From Chlorocebus sabaeus (Eukaryota; Chordata; Mammalia; Primates; Cercopithecidae): a DNA stretch of 64,000 nt. The notes under the pieces were generated by a model, which saw only the letters and a list, made by a program, of their open reading frames with translations, ran no database searches and had not been told where the DNA came from. Positions 46,394 through 59,569 of this stretch are shown here, in pieces (position 1 is the stretch's first letter; each line of letters opens with the position of its first letter). The stretch spans positions 14,193,766 to 14,257,765 of the forward strand of contig NC_132915.1 of NCBI RefSeq assembly GCF_047675955.1, given 5' to 3'. The position numbers and the translations under genes were made by a program.

Positions 46394-47647
46394 CTACTTC
46401 ATGATAAGGCATTATTATATGACTTTGATTAATGTTGTGATGTTTTCTCTTTGTATCAAGAAATAAAGGATGTATAATGATTAAGCAAAAGGAAGTTAAC
46501 TCTTCAAACTTGTAATTATTGATAAGTTAACCATACCTCTCAATCAGCAGTTTCTCTCTTTCATTTATTTTGAAGATAAAATCTCTTCTCTTTGATAATA
46601 ATTATAGAAGCCATAATAAAAATCAAATAATAGAAAAGATTACCCAACGAAAAGTAAATCATCTTCCTAATCTGATCCTGATACTAACCTCAGAGGTTAG
46701 TACTCTCTGCAGATATTTTGGGTACAACCTTCCAGAATTTCCTTTTTCTTTCCAGAAAACAATATTGGCCATCAGTTAGTAGCAAGTAATACTAACTCCA
46801 TTGAGGTGTAGTTTTGTGTGGCCAAATGACCCGGAGAAATGCTTCGTAGGGCTAGGTTGGCTCACACTTCCAGATCTAGAGGTAAGATCTGTTGGGTTTT
46901 TATCTCAGGTTCTGAATGCCCCTATGAATGTCGGAGCCACTTGATATTTATGTTTCTCTATGTTTCTCTAAGCACCCTTATTCTCTCTGGAGGGCTTGCA
47001 TTTGCGACAGATGGTTGATAGTCACTCCTGGTTTTGGGGGCGTGTCTTTACTGCTTCTTTCATTGTGTCATTTTATTTCCCTGCTTCACAGTGTGATGGG
47101 AATCCATGAAGAACCTTCTATGTGCTCCCCTTTCTCTGCTCACTTCCATGTCTTGCAGACTTAGGATGTCTTCAAAGAGGACCTTTCCTCCCAAGGGTTC
47201 TGTTTAAAATTCCACTGTCTCAGTGATATGTGAAGAACAGTCCAAGATTCTGAAAGACACCTGAAGTGTGAGATTCCTCCCAAGAAATAGTCACTTTCTC
47301 AGATCCCAGGGGACTCCAGAGAGTAGGGATAAGGGGAAGGGAGTGCTGGCCTTCAAGAAGAGGTGAGCAGAAGGGAAGGGCTGGAGATTTGTTTGCTGAG
47401 GTAGTACGTGAGCATGACATGCAGCTGAGGATGTTGGGGGTATATGCTACCACAGTAGTCCCTACCGTCATTTCTGCAGATGGGTTTAGAAAGGTTCTGT
47501 GATCAGTAAATGGATCAGCCAGTAACCAATTGCTAAACCAACAAAGTTTTAATGCCCCAAGACACACACTGTGTGAGTCTTCTCTCTAAAGTGATACTCC
47601 CAGCCACTCTCCATCACATTACCGTCTGTCACTATTTTTTTTTAATA

Positions 47648-47935
47648 TTTTTTTTTTTTTTTTGAGACGGAGTCTCGCTCTGTTGCCCAGGCTGGAGTGC
47701 AGTGGCACGATCTCGGCTCACTACCTCCTGGGTTCACACCATTCTCCTGCCTCAGCCACCTGCGTAACTGGGACTACAGGCGCCCGCCACCACGCCTGGC
47801 TAATTTTTTGTATTTTTAGTAGAGACGGGGTTTCACCATGTTAGCCAGGATGGTCTCGATCTCCTGATCTCGTGATCTGCCTGCCTTGGCCTCCCAAAGT
47901 GCTGGGATTACAGGTGTGAGCCACCGCCCCTGGCC
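47648..47935 (-). mobile_element. Alu (AluY-like), antisense
   Basis: T run, gagacggagtctcgctctgt through gagccaccgcccctggcc. High identity and gttcaca/ccattctcctgcc point to a young copy. About ten bases (the gcaagctcc part) are deleted near 47720. Confidence 0.95.
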
Positions 47936-48004
47936 CCGTCTGCTGCTTTTTATGGTTGTTTATTAACTTGTTCATTCCTTGTGTGCCTGTTTGTTTTCTG
48001 TCGT

Positions 48005-48125
48005 CCCTATAGACTGGCAGCTGCACGAAGGCAAGGATGTTCCTGCACCTCAGTGTCTAGAACATCCCCAGTGCCTGGAACACTGTGGGGGCTTAATAAA
48101 AATATTGGTTAGCTGAAAGAATAAA
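48005..48125 (+). mobile_element. L2 3'-end remnant
   Basis: agactggcagctgcacgaag, ccccagtgcctggaacac and gcttaataaaaatattgg are in L2 order. Confidence 0.75.
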
Positions 48126-48149
48126 TAAATGAGCACACTTTACCAAATA

Positions 48150-48385
48150 ATAATAATGGCAGCAATCTGTTGAGGACTTAGTATGTGCCAACCCCTGTGC
48201 TAAACACCTTTCATCTCATTTAATCCTCAAAAGCAGTCCCAGGAAGTGGAAATTGATGTCCCTATTTTACAGGTGTGGAAAATGAGCCCCAGAGCTGTTG
48301 GGTACCCTGTCTCCAGTCACACAGCCAGTAAGCGGTAGACTGAGATTTGAACCTGGTTCCGTCCAAGATCTTGAAGTTTAACATA
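48150..48385 (-). mobile_element. MIR element, antisense
   Basis: ttatgtgccaac-like start, ctcatttaatcctcaaaagc, tttacaggtgtggaaaatga and tcacacagccagtaagcgg. Confidence 0.85.
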
Positions 48386-49309
48386 TTAAGGTGTAATTTC
48401 TAGAGATGTCAATCTAAGCAGTCACTTCAGAAAGGGACCCTGCAAAAGAAGCAGGTTTCTGCCTTCCAGGTGAGTGCTGGGCCATTGGGAGCAGACTAGG
48501 CACCACCTGTTCCTCAGGATTTTAGCTGGAGACACCCCCACAACCCCGTCAACATGGTCCTGAGAGTGGGTTCATCCCTGACATGGGTCCCTGGTATTTT
48601 GAGCAGTTGTGAATTATTTAGGTGTTGTGGTAGACGTGCTTCCTTGCGTTGAATTCTAACAGAAAACTGTGCTGAAATGCAAGCCAAGAGGTACAGCAGC
48701 TCCTTCTTTATTTATTTATTTTCTGTTAATGAACTGGGGAGAAAAAAATCCCTGAAGCCATCAGCCAGATATTTCACCTTCTTGGCGCTCTTTCCTGGCT
48801 CTCCAAATGGTACCTTGGTGCTTTTGAGTATTTTTATTTTTATGGTATCATATTTTGCAAAATACCTGAGAGCCATTTTCAACACTCTGACTACCCAGAG
48901 AGCACTCCGTTTGATCCATTTTCCTACCAGGAGGGCTTAAGTGGAAAGAAAGGAGAGGCCTAACAAGCATCCTGGGCTCAGCTAACTCCCTCCTCAGCCT
49001 CCCTCCTTCTCTGGGCCCTCTCTAAGCTTCACCGCTTTCTCTTTGGCTGTTAGGCTACTGGAGAAATCAACAGAACCTGTGATTGTGAATGTATACAGCG
49101 CATTATATTTTGTAAAATGACCCAGGTTCTGTTTATTAGTCATTTCCTAAGTAAGTCACTAAATAGGGAAGGAGAACCTGGTAACATCCACCAGGCATAG
49201 ATTAATGAGTTAGCCCTGGCCAGGGAAAAACTTCTAAAAGGGACCAAGTGCCTATTGTTAAGGAAGGTTGGTGCTGTTGGGAGTCTGTGAGTGGGATCCT
49301 CCCACATCT

Positions 49310-50090
49310 CTTTTTTGAACAGCTTTGTTGGGATCTAATACATGTAATGTACAATTCACCTGAAGTGTATAATTCCATGGTGGTTAGTATATTCACAGAA
49401 TTGTGTATCCATCAACATAGTCAATTTTAGGACATTTCATCTTTCCAGAAGGAAACCCATATGGGTCTTAAGTGTCACTCCCCCCACCGTCTGCATTTCC
49501 CCCAGTCTTTGGGGAAATTTACCTTATGTTACTGTAGATTTCATGGAAATGGAATCATACAGTATGTGGTCTTTGTGACTGGCTTCTTCCATTTAGCACA
49601 GGGTTTTCAAGGTTTACTCACGTTTATTGTTTATCAGTACTTCCTTTCTTTTTATTGTCAAATACTATTTCGTTGTATGGACGTACCACAGTTTATTGGT
49701 TGATGGACATTTGAGTTGTTTCTACTTTTTGACTGCTAGGAATAGTGCTGTTATGAGTATTTATGTATGGGTTTTATTTTTGTGTGTGGACATATGCTTT
49801 CATTTACCTGAAGTGGAATTGCTGGGGCATGTGGTAACTCTATGTTTAACCTCTCAAGGAACTGCCAGACTGCTTTCCGAAGCAGCTGCACTGTGTTACC
49901 TTACCTGCCGGCCATGCATAGGGATCCTGACGTCTCCACATCCCCATCAGTAACACTGGTTATTATCTGACTTTTTGAGTGTAGTCATTCCAATGGGTTT
50001 GAAATGTTAAAATGGATTGGCATTGTGGTTTGGATTTGGTTTTCCCTGATAATTTCCATCTGCATCTTGACTATACATTTTTTCCTTAAG
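49310..50090 (-). mobile_element. Old L1 3' part, antisense
   Basis: aattcacctgaagtgtataa, tggaaatggaatcatacagt, ttgctggggcatgtggtaac and related blocks match L1M 3'UTR plus ORF2 C-terminus in reverse. Confidence 0.85.
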
Positions 50091-50519
50091 TAGCTGGGAG
50101 TCTTTTGGGGGTTAACATCTGAACTGGTGATAAGACTGTCTCTGGAGCCCTTCTCTTCCCAGGTTGCCTCGAGACTATGGGGCATCCTTATGCTCGAACC
50201 TCTTTCATCTGCGGGGCTGGGGGACACTGTGACCCAACCACTGCCCTGAACTTCACACCTTCAAGGTTGCCTTCCTGCTCTCCAGCAGCCATTTTTAATT
50301 ATTACACAATCTGTACAAAAAATGAAGATTTAAAGCAAATTGCTTTCAAAAGTAAGTTGCAGATGTCATCCTCTGTTGTATTTGCAACCTAAGTCACGAA
50401 AGTTTCTAAGGTCACGAGTTTTTGTTTAAGACAGTGTACACCAAGCCCATCGCACAGACAATGTGTGTTTTCTGCCTTTTCTAGGCTCTCAAAGAATGAG
50501 TAGAGCCCAATCTTTGGAT

Positions 50520-50528
50520 CTCTCTCTC

Positions 50529-50561
<33 letters not shown>
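50520..50561. repeat. (CT)n microsatellite
   Basis: CT repeats interrupted once by ggctt, followed by a short antisense L1M piece (about 50565-50650, attgtagattcacatgcag). Confidence 0.9.
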
Positions 50562-51094
50562 TTGTGTTTTAATTAAATTCTATATCGAGATAATTGTAGA
50601 TTCACATGCAGTAGTAAGAAGCAATGCCAAGGGATCCCATCCTTGGAACTGTTTTGTTGTGGGAGAAAGTGAAGACTTACTGAGGACTGGAAAATAACTC
50701 TGGAAGTATGCCAGGAATCCAAATTATTTCTGTTGCAGTCAGCTCCCTGCTTTTTCCCAAGATAAGGACCACAGGACCAAACAATCAAACGAGCTGCTCC
50801 TGGGGAGTGGTTTCTTACTGACAGCAGCTATTCAGCTTTGCGATTTATTTCAGTTTAAAGTAGACAAACCTAATAATGATACCCCTTCTCTTTCCTCCCC
50901 TTTTTGCTAATATTGCATCTTTTTGGCTATGGCTACTGCTGCTTTTGAACTTTTGAAAGAAATTGAGCCTGCCAAAGATCTCGTTTGAATTTAAACCTAA
51001 CTCGTATTGAAAAAGTCTTCTAGATGAGGCAAAGAATGTAAATAAGCTAAAGATTGTAAAATAGGTCAGTGTAGCACCTGGTATAACATCTGAG

Positions 51095-51840
51095 TTTGGT
51101 GTGCTCATCAAGTCAACACATAAGTGACTGAGTATCTTGTTAGGCTCTGCTTGAGGTGCTAGGGATACAGCTAGGGAACAAAACACACAGAAATTCCGGT
51201 TCTCATGGAGCTTACATTCTCCTGAAGGGAGGCAAAAAAATAAGTAAAATATTAAGTATATCTGTTGTTGGTAAATACTTTGAATAAAAGTTGGGGAGGA
51301 GGCATGGAGGGGAGGGGGAAAGGAAAAGCAGTGGGGATGATTCCAGTTTTAAATGAGGTGGTCTAGGAAGACCTCCCTAGGAATAGGACATTACAGCAGG
51401 GGTTGGCAAGCTTTTTCTGTAACAGACCAGATAGTACACATTTTAGACTTGGCCAGCCAGCTACTCAACAACTCATGTAGTGCAAAAGCAGCTGTAGACA
51501 GTGCATAAAGGAACAAGTGTGGCTGTATGCCTGTAAAACTTGATTTACAGAAATAGGTGAAGGCTGGGATTGGACAAGTGCTGCAGTTTGTCATTCCCTG
51601 CATTAGAATAAAATTGCAAGGGAGGTGAGAAACCAGGCACTGTGGTGTCTGCTGGGGTGGGGGCAGGGAGAGCTTTCCAAGCCAAAGAGACAGCCAGTGC
51701 AAAGGCCCTGAGCTGGCTTTGTGGCTGGCTTAAGAACAGGAAGAAAGTCAAGCATTAAACAAGCAGCATAGAAGGAGACAAGGTTGGAGAGATGATTGGG
51801 GCCAATTATATGGGAGTTTGTAGACCAGTGTGCACTCACA
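51095..51840 (-). mobile_element. L2 remnant, antisense, split by a small DNA transposon
   Basis: ctagggatacagctagggaa, gagcttacattctcctgaag, ggaagacctccctagga and, after the interruption, ccagtgcaaaggccctgagc are reverse-complement L2. Confidence 0.8.
51397..51600. mobile_element. hAT-like non-autonomous DNA transposon within L2
   Basis: Ends caggggttggcaag and gtttgtcattccctg form inverted repeats. The flanking cattacag (51389-51396) and cattagaa (51601-51608) look like a decayed 8-bp hAT target-site duplication. Confidence 0.7.
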
Positions 51841-52278
51841 AACCGTTTGTTAACAATAGTCGAGAATAATCCGTGAACTACTTTTTTTCTGAACAGTTGA
51901 AGTAGGATGTGCATACAGTAAAGTATGCAAAGTTGTAAGTGTGCGTGTGGCATGATGTTTTCATAAAGTGCATATTCTTGATGACAGCAGCTAGATCCAG
52001 AAACACAGCATGGCTAGCACCCCAGCAGCCCCTGTTTGGCCTCCTCACAGACACCACTTCCTGAGAGTAACCACTGTCTTGGCTTCTGACATCATAGGTT
52101 CGTGCTTCCTGTTGTTGAACTTCATGTAATTTTACGTAAAAGGCATTGGGCAGTACATGCCCTTTTGTCTTCTTACATTTGGCTTCTTGTGCTCAGCATT
52201 ATATTGGTGAGATTCATCCTTGTTGCTTATAGTTGTAACTCTTTAATTCTCACTGATATATGGGAGTAGATTCTATAA

Positions 52279-53671
52279 ATGCAGTCAGGCACCAGACTGC
52301 ATATAGGATGCTGTAACATTGTAGCTCAATGTTTTACGTGGTGTTAAATCTATTGCACTGCCAGTCGTACAAAATATAGCACGTACAATTATGTACAGTA
52401 CATAATACTTCATAATAGATGACTATGTTACTGGTTTATGTATTTAGTATAAATACATATACTATAATATATTATACTTTTTATTGTTATTTTGGAGTGT
52501 ACTCCTTCTACTTATATACAAAATGTTAACTGTAAAACAGCCCCTGGGATGTCCTTCGGGACATATTCCAGAAGATACATATATGTATATATATGTTTTT
52601 TTTTTATTTTTTGAGACGGAGTCTTGCTGTGTTGCTCAGGCTGGAGTGCAGTGTGATCTTGGCTCACTGAAACCTCCGTCTCCCAGGTTCAAACGATTCT
52701 CCTGTCTCAGCCTCCTGAGTAGCTGGGATTACAGGCGTGCGCCACCACACCCAGCTAATTTTTGTATTTTTTAGTAGAGATGGGATTTCACCACGTTGGC
52801 CAGGCTGATCTCGAACTCCTGACATCAAGAGATCCACCTGCCTCAGCCTCCCAAAGTGCTGGGATTACAGGCGTGAGCCACTGCACCTGGTTAATATATT
52901 GTTATCATAGGAGATGACAGCTTCATGCATGTTATTGCCTCTGAAAGCCTTTCAGTGGGATAAAATATGGGGGTGGAAGACTAGTGATACTGACAATCTT
53001 GACCCTGTGTAGGCCCAGGCTAACGTGTCTGTGTCTTAGATTTTAATAAAACAGTTTAAAAAATTAAAAAAGTTAAAAAATATAAAAATAGAACAAAGCT
53101 TATAGAATAAGGATATTAAGAAAATATTTTGTGTAGCTGTACAATGTGTTTTTGTTTTAACCTAAGTATTATTACAAAGGTCAAAAAGTTAAAAAATTAA
53201 AAAGCTTATAAAGTAAAAATGTTACAGTAAGCTAAGGTTAATTTACTGTTGAAGAAAGAAAATTAAAAAAATTAGTTGAGTGTAGCCTAAGTGTAAAGTG
53301 TTTATAAAGTCTATAGTGGTGTATAGTAATGTCCTAGGCTTCACACCCAGTCACCACGCACTCACCCAGAGCAACTTCCAGTCCTGCAAGCTCCATTCAT
53401 GGTAAGTGCCCTAGATAGGGAAGCCATTTTAAGTCCCTTTTTACTGTACCTTTTCAATGTTTAGATCCACAAATGCTTCCCATTGTGTTACAATTGCCTA
53501 TGGTATTCAGTGTAGTCACGTGCTATACAGATCTGTAGCCTAGGAGCAATAGGCTCTCCCACATAGCCTAGGTGAGTAGTAGGCTGTACCAGCTAGGTTT
53601 GTACAACGAAATTGCCTAACAACATATTTCTCAGAATGTAACCCCCTTGATAAATGACATATGACCGTATT
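52279..53671. mobile_element. Tigger/mariner-like DNA transposon remnant
   Basis: The unit runs from gcagtcaggcaccagactgc to ttgataaatgacatatgacc. It includes ccagtcctgcaagctccatt and gtagcctaggagcaatagg, a common human DNA transposon. The family name is uncertain. It is interrupted by an Alu. Confidence 0.65.
52591..52892 (-). mobile_element. Alu, antisense, full length
   Basis: T-rich tail, gagacggagtcttgctgtgt through gagccactgcacctgg. It lies inside the DNA transposon. Confidence 0.95.
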
Positions 53672-55069
53672 CCATTATTTAGTTTCTTTAAAACATTATT
53701 GATAGACATTTAGGTTGCTTCTAATTTTGGCTATTACAAACTACTTTGCTAGCTTTAACTTTTTAAAAAAGTTAATAAACTCTTAAATGTACAGTGCCAG
53801 CCATATTTAGAGGCCTTGGGAATTTTTGAAAAATAACTGCAAATGTGTGAGAACAACCGACTCATCCAGGGATGAAGTTATCGACTCTTCCTACTGCAGT
53901 TCACGCGAGTTCAGAGCTGACCAGTGCGGCTAATCAGCTGCGGGGTGGGTGTTCATGGGGAGTTGGTACAGTTTGCACAAGTCCTTGTTGGGGGACTCCA
54001 TCTTCCCTTTTGCATTCCTCTAGCAGATGCTTGTCTGTCTGTTTCAGAATGAAGCTCCTAGGTGGAGGGGCCTCTGGATTCTCAAGAGCTCTTCTGCAGC
54101 CATCATCTCCGGGATCACGGAGGACCTTCATTCTCCAAATCTGGAAACATGCAATGCAGGACAGTTGTGCTAAGGCCACAACACTTTCTTCCCTCATCCT
54201 AGGAGGGAACTTAATTATTTAGGCAGCTCAGGATGGAATCTGCCTATTGAAGGGAAAATTGTGTTTGTGAATGTTCTTCATGAAGTGCTCAGGTAGCACC
54301 ATGAGCAGGTCACTTTTTGATGATTTTGAAGCTGACCTTTATGGAAACACAGTTCTTGTGCTGAACCTGCAGGCCAGGTGCACTTTGCAGCTGTAGAGTC
54401 AGGAGGTGGAAATCTGATCACCTTGTTAGGAGGACCTTGGTGGCTCTCCCGTTCCTCCAGGCTCTCTCAGGCCACCTGTCCTATCGCCTCTCTACCCAGC
54501 ACCCCCATCTGTAAGTACTCCTCTTAGTAAACAAAACAGCCCCAGCTGCCAATCTGGTGGCCTCGGCACTTGGCTGATCTTAGAGGACTTGCCAACCAGG
54601 GCTTATATAGCCTTCAGTGTCCTTCTCGAGCACTTTCAAGTAGATAAATACAGAAAATTAGTAGGCTGGAAAAAATGAGAGAGAGAAAAGTCAGCCTTTT
54701 GAGTAGCAGTTCTGAGCTCTCTCACCTGTTTACAGGTTTATATTGTATTTTACGAGATTTCACAGTAAAGTGGATATTTCTAGACTGTTCCATTGCTTCT
54801 ATGTGAATCATTGTAAAACATCCCTTGGTGTTTTACCTGGTGCATTATTATAGAAGGGGGACTCTCCTGCTATGGGGAAGAAAATCTCATGACAGGCATA
54901 GACACATGGCACAGAGTAAATGCATGAAAATTTTTTTTGCCATAAGAATGACTCAAGAAAGTAGCAACTCTGACACCTCACTATTTTGGGACCTCGAACC
55001 CAATATTGCGTGTTGTTTGATGTTAGCTGATCCAATCTGAGGACCCAATATCTCCCAGAAGATTTCCTG

Positions 55070-55740
55070 TAATTAATTCATTCATTTATCATATTTACTG
55101 TGCAAGGTACCGTGAGAGGATGTTGAAATACAGATGTAAACAACAGACATGCATGGAGCTTATATTCTAGTAGGGAGAGGCTGACAATAAGCAGACACTC
55201 ATACCAATACAATTATGACAGATGGTGTGACGAGTTCTACATATAAAAATAAAGTTGAGTAAGGGGGATTAGAGGATGAAGAGGTGAGGAAGAAGTACTG
55301 TTCTTTATAGAGTGGTCAGGGAACGTGTCTCTGATAAGGTGATATTTGAGGAGAGGCCTGAAAGAAGTGGTGGGGTTGGGGGGAAGTCGAATGAATACCT
55401 GGGAGAAGAACATTTCAAAAAGAGAACAGATGTAAAGGTCTTAAGGTGGTAGGGAGCTTGGCGAGTGTGAAGGACCTGAGGGAGGAAGAGAGGACTGGGA
55501 AAGAAGCCAAGAGAGGGGGTGGCAGACAACGTGAGGGTCTTATAGGTCACTTGAGCTTTGGAAGCCATTGGAAGGTTTTGATGGAGAATAGCATGGTCTG
55601 TCGTGTGCTTTTAAAGAGGATCACTCACTTGCTGTGTTGAGAATAGGCCCTAGGGAGAGAAGAGCAAACACAGGGAGACCCATTAGGAGGTGAAAACTGT
55701 GCCCTTGGGTAGTGAGAAGTTTTAGGGAGCCCAAGACCGC
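55070..55740 (-). mobile_element. L2 remnant, antisense, long
   Basis: gagcttatattctagtaggg, gataaggtgatatttgagga, ggaagccattggaaggtttt and gagaatagcatgg follow the reverse complement of L2 3'UTR and ORF2 over 670 bp. Confidence 0.82.
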
Positions 55741-56279
55741 TTGAATGTCTATAGTCATTGGTGGTGCTTTCCGTTTGTGTGAAAGTCAAGCTCAGGAGAT
55801 GATAAGCACTGGCCTGGCCTTGAAGGGGAAGCTGGCAAGGGCTGGCCTCTCTTCCTTTTCAAGGGCCATCACCACAGAGCAGCACAAACCCCAAGGCCAT
55901 GTAGCATCTGGCGTCAGCAGCGCTCAGTGCACACCCCAAACTCCAGCAGGATGTGGAGTGTATTCTCTTCTCTTACCACCTCCCCACTCCCACCCTTGTC
56001 ACCAGTTACAGAGCAGCTGGTTCCCTTGAGTTGCAGGAGAGTTCCAGCTAGCGTTAATCACACAGGACCTCCTCAAGCTGTAGCTTCCCTTTTCCTTCTT
56101 GCCCGAATGGGCTGAGCCTTTTCTGTCCACAATTTCAACTGTGGCGTTGCTTTCCTCAGGCTTCTCTGAATCTGAACTCATCTGGCCCACTTGGCTGGTG
56201 GAGATGTGGCCCTGGAGTGTTGGCTCTTCTGATCCTGTGTCTAATTTACAGTGCTTCATGATCACCCTTTGGATTTTGC

Positions 56280-56860
56280 CTTGGTTATCTATTGCTGTGT
56301 GAGAAATGACCACACACTCAGTGGCTTAAACCAACACCCATTTAGATAGCTCTGTAGACCAGGAGTCTGGGCAGGCTGGGTTCTATACTCAGGGTATCAC
56401 AAAGCTACTCTCAAGGTGTCAGCAGAGCTGGGCTTTTCACTGAAAGCTGGGAGGCAGAATCTATTTCCAAGGTTGGTGGTAGAATTCAGTTCTTTGCAGT
56501 TGTAGAACTGATGTCTCCGTTTTCTTACTGGTTGTCAGCTTCTAGAGGTCACCACAGTCCTTATCACATGCCCCTCTCTAACATCAAGCCAGCAGTGACG
56601 CATGAAATCCTTGTGCTTTGAATCTCTGTGAATTCTCTTCTGTCATCAGTTGGAGAAAGCTCTCTGCTTTTAAGGGCTATAGGGTGTATGATCCACCAGG
56701 ATAATGCAGATAATTTCCCTATCTGATGGCCAATTGTGCCGTATAACATAGCATAGTAACTGTGCCATGCAACACAGCACAATCATAGGATAGGTTCTTT
56801 CGTCATGTTGATAGGTTTTGGGGGTTAGGGCAGGACGTCATTAAGGGGCCATTTTAGAAA
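56280..56860. mobile_element. Ancient LTR-like repeat, unassigned
   Basis: ttatctattgctgtgtgaga, actcagtggcttaaaccaac, ggtgtcagcagagctggg and a terminal ggggccattttagaaattct resemble a common mammalian MaLR-type unit. The family is not certain. Confidence 0.5.
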
Positions 56861-57639
56861 TTCTGCCCTTTCCAATAGCCTTTTGCAGCCAATATCAGTA
56901 GTATTAGCAGTACTACTGCGAATGACACTGTAGTAATTACCAAAGTAAATCACTCATGAGGGCCTATCTTTGCCCTCATAGTAATTACTACAGTGTGCTT
57001 TTGTTTCCAGAACCCCAGTTTCTCCTTTTCCAGAGAGGCAAATGGCATTTGAAGCCACATGGTGCACTGGAACCCAGCAGAGCCATCAGGAATCAGTGTT
57101 TAGTGTTTCTGTCTGACTCTGAATGGCAGAGGACAAAGGAACTGATGGCCTTTTATATCATTATAGGATCATTAAAGCTTCCCATTAAAGCTAAAATTGT
57201 GAGGGCTGAGATTTTCAAGACATTTCTGTGGTTCGATTTGGAGTCCCCTGAGTCGTGAAGTTGGAGGTAACCTCTGCTGCCCTTTGCCTCTGCTTCTCCC
57301 CCTCACAGCCAGCTTCCTGGTACCATCCTGATGTGTCTGCCCACCTCTTCTAGAACACCTCATGTGACCTCTTCCATTCTTTAACAGGCCTATTTATTAA
57401 AACATTCTTTCTTCTATTGGGCCCATGTTGGTTTCCTTTGGCCTTTCGCCCAGTGTACCCATATATGGCCTATAGCTGTACCAAATAACTCTTTTCTTTT
57501 TATAAAGTATGGTGATTCAGATATTTAGAGGCAGATATTAAGTCTCAGAACATCTCTTCTACAAACCAAATTTTAGATTTAGCAGGCACCTGGCATGTCA
57601 CCTCCACTTCTGGTGCTGGGAGCATGCCTTTAGGATGTA

Positions 57640-57755
57640 CCCTCCATTAAAAAGGCAGGAACCTTCTCTGTTGTACTCACCACTGTGTCCCTAGCTCCTA
57701 GCACGGTGCCCAGTACACAGTGGGGACCAGTGCATATTTAATAACTAGGATGCAA
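57640..57755 (+). mobile_element. L2 3'-end remnant
   Basis: aggcaggaaccttctctgtt, gtgtccctagctcctagcac and ggtgcccagtacacagtgg. Confidence 0.65.
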
Positions 57756-58649
57756 TTGCCCTTTGGAACTGAATTCGAAGTGGCCCATACTTAGGTATTT
57801 GCATGTTCTCCCTAATTGGCACTGCCCAGTCTTGTGATCCACCCCAGGTCCCTACCTAAAAACAGTTAATGTTTTCTGTCTCACATTTGTTCCAGAACAA
57901 GACACATAAATAGATAAATAAAACAAGTTAATGATTCATGCATTTGAAAGGAGTTGCTTCCATAAGTAACAAATTTTGGTGCTTGACTTAAATTGTACTT
58001 CATTTAGAGTTGCAGTGGAAAGGAGGAGGTAAATGCATTACAGAGAAAAAAGGATATTAAACGTAGAGATGGCTTTCCTTTTCCCTCTCTCCTCAAATGT
58101 ATGGAGTCACTTCATCAGATGCATCTCTTCATGTGAGCACTGGCTGCAGGGACGAAAATGAAGCCCTGGTAGCAATAAGAAATTCCTCTCAAGAACAAAC
58201 AGGAGATGTGGTTGCCTTGCGGCTTGTTACATACCAATCATCTTGTTACCTAGAGGCAGCAAATATGGGTTTTTGTGGTGTGTATTCACTATAATATTCT
58301 AATGTTCTGGCTCAGTTTAAAATGCATAGTTTTGTATAATGTAATTATCAACACATTTGTATCATTTTTTCTGTGGGAAAAATGTAGGTAATTATATCTG
58401 TAAGAAATTGCAAGTTATATCCCCCAGCTTTGTCGCTCAGCTCTATAGCCTGAACGTATTATAGTGCTAGCTCTCGTGAAAGAACACTCCATGTTTATAA
58501 AAATTTCAGGATGTAGTCTGCTCTCTGAAAAATTAATGGGGTACCTTGTATGTATATAAGCAGTCTTGCCCTGTCTTCTTGACATTTATCTTTCCTCCTT
58601 TCAACAGATACTTACTGATTCCTGCTATGTGCAAAGAAGTGTAGTTTTT

Positions 58650-58814
58650 TTTTGTTTTGTTTTTGTTTTTTCTTTTCCTTTTTTGAGACAGAGTCTCACT
58701 CTGTCGCCCAGGCTGGAGTGCAGTGGTGCGATCTCGGCTCACTGCCAGCTCCACCTCCCGGGTTCACGCCTTTCTCCTGCCTCAGCCTCCCGAATAGAGT
58801 AGCTGGGGCTACAG
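58650..58814 (-). mobile_element. Alu (AluY-like), antisense, 5'-truncated, with 17-bp target-site duplication
   Basis: T-rich tail, gagacagagtctcactctgt to gtagctggggctacag. Perfect repeats aaagaagtgtagttttt lie at 58633-58649 and 58815-58831. Confidence 0.95.
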
Positions 58815-59456
58815 AAAGAAGTGTAGTTTTTAAGTAGGATTTTTCAAAGAAAAATCTCTAGTTGTAACATATAAGATCTATAGAAAAGCAATTATAGGAA
58901 GCAATTGTTTATTGACTTTAAACATTGATAAACATCAGAATAACTAAATTTCTTTGTTTTTGGCAACTTTGATTTGGACATAATGTATTTCACATATATT
59001 ATGCAAATTAATTTTTAAAGTAGAGCTAGTCCTTCTAGGCAGGGAATTTCAGTTAATTCTTTCTTTCTTTATTATGTCTCCCAAGAGTGTGCCTAATAAT
59101 TAACTGGCAGATGATTACATAAAGCATTAAACTGTAAGTTAGAAAGTGCTGCAGAGAAGCTAACCCCTATTCTCCACTCCTTTCCTCTCCTCCAAACTCA
59201 CATTTTGCTGTCTCTAGATATTTGCATCTTGTTAGAGTCCACAGGATGTATTAATTCGGCAACATTTTTTAGCCAGCTGCATGGACTAATTAATTGAATC
59301 TGTCATTCAACAGATATGCATTGGGCCTCCCTGGTGTCTAGACTGGAGTGCTAGAGATGAAGAGAAGATAAAGTTCTATAAGAGATAGAGGAGCTTTACC
59401 TTTAATGAGCCTATAGACTGATGGTTCTCAAAGTGTGGCCACTCCTCAATATTGAC

Positions 59457-59458
<2 letters not shown>

Positions 59459-59487
<29 letters not shown>
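59459..59487. repeat. (TG)n microsatellite
   Basis: 14 consecutive TG units. Confidence 0.95.
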
Positions 59488-59490
<3 letters not shown>

Positions 59491-59569
59491 CATGCCTATG
59501 CACTCTATGCAGGCTGATAGCCCTGAAATATTTTAGAGTAGGAAATGGACATTCAAGATGATTAAAAAA

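Larger units (their letters stand above)
51885..53760 (-). mobile_element. Old L1 antisense, split at 52278/53672
   Basis: 51885-52278 and 53672-53760 are consecutive pieces of an L1 3' part in reverse (tttggcttcttgtgctcagc before, tttaggttgcttctaatttt after). Confidence 0.65.

Noticed and set aside
47220..47567. 115-codon minus-strand frame
   Set aside because: No family recognised, no CpG island or splice signals of note, and composition typical of a chance frame.
53872..54222. 116-codon plus-strand frame in intron 1 as a possible FRMD3 exon
   Set aside because: The peptide has no FERM-like features, and the frame is not bounded by a convincing acceptor and donor.
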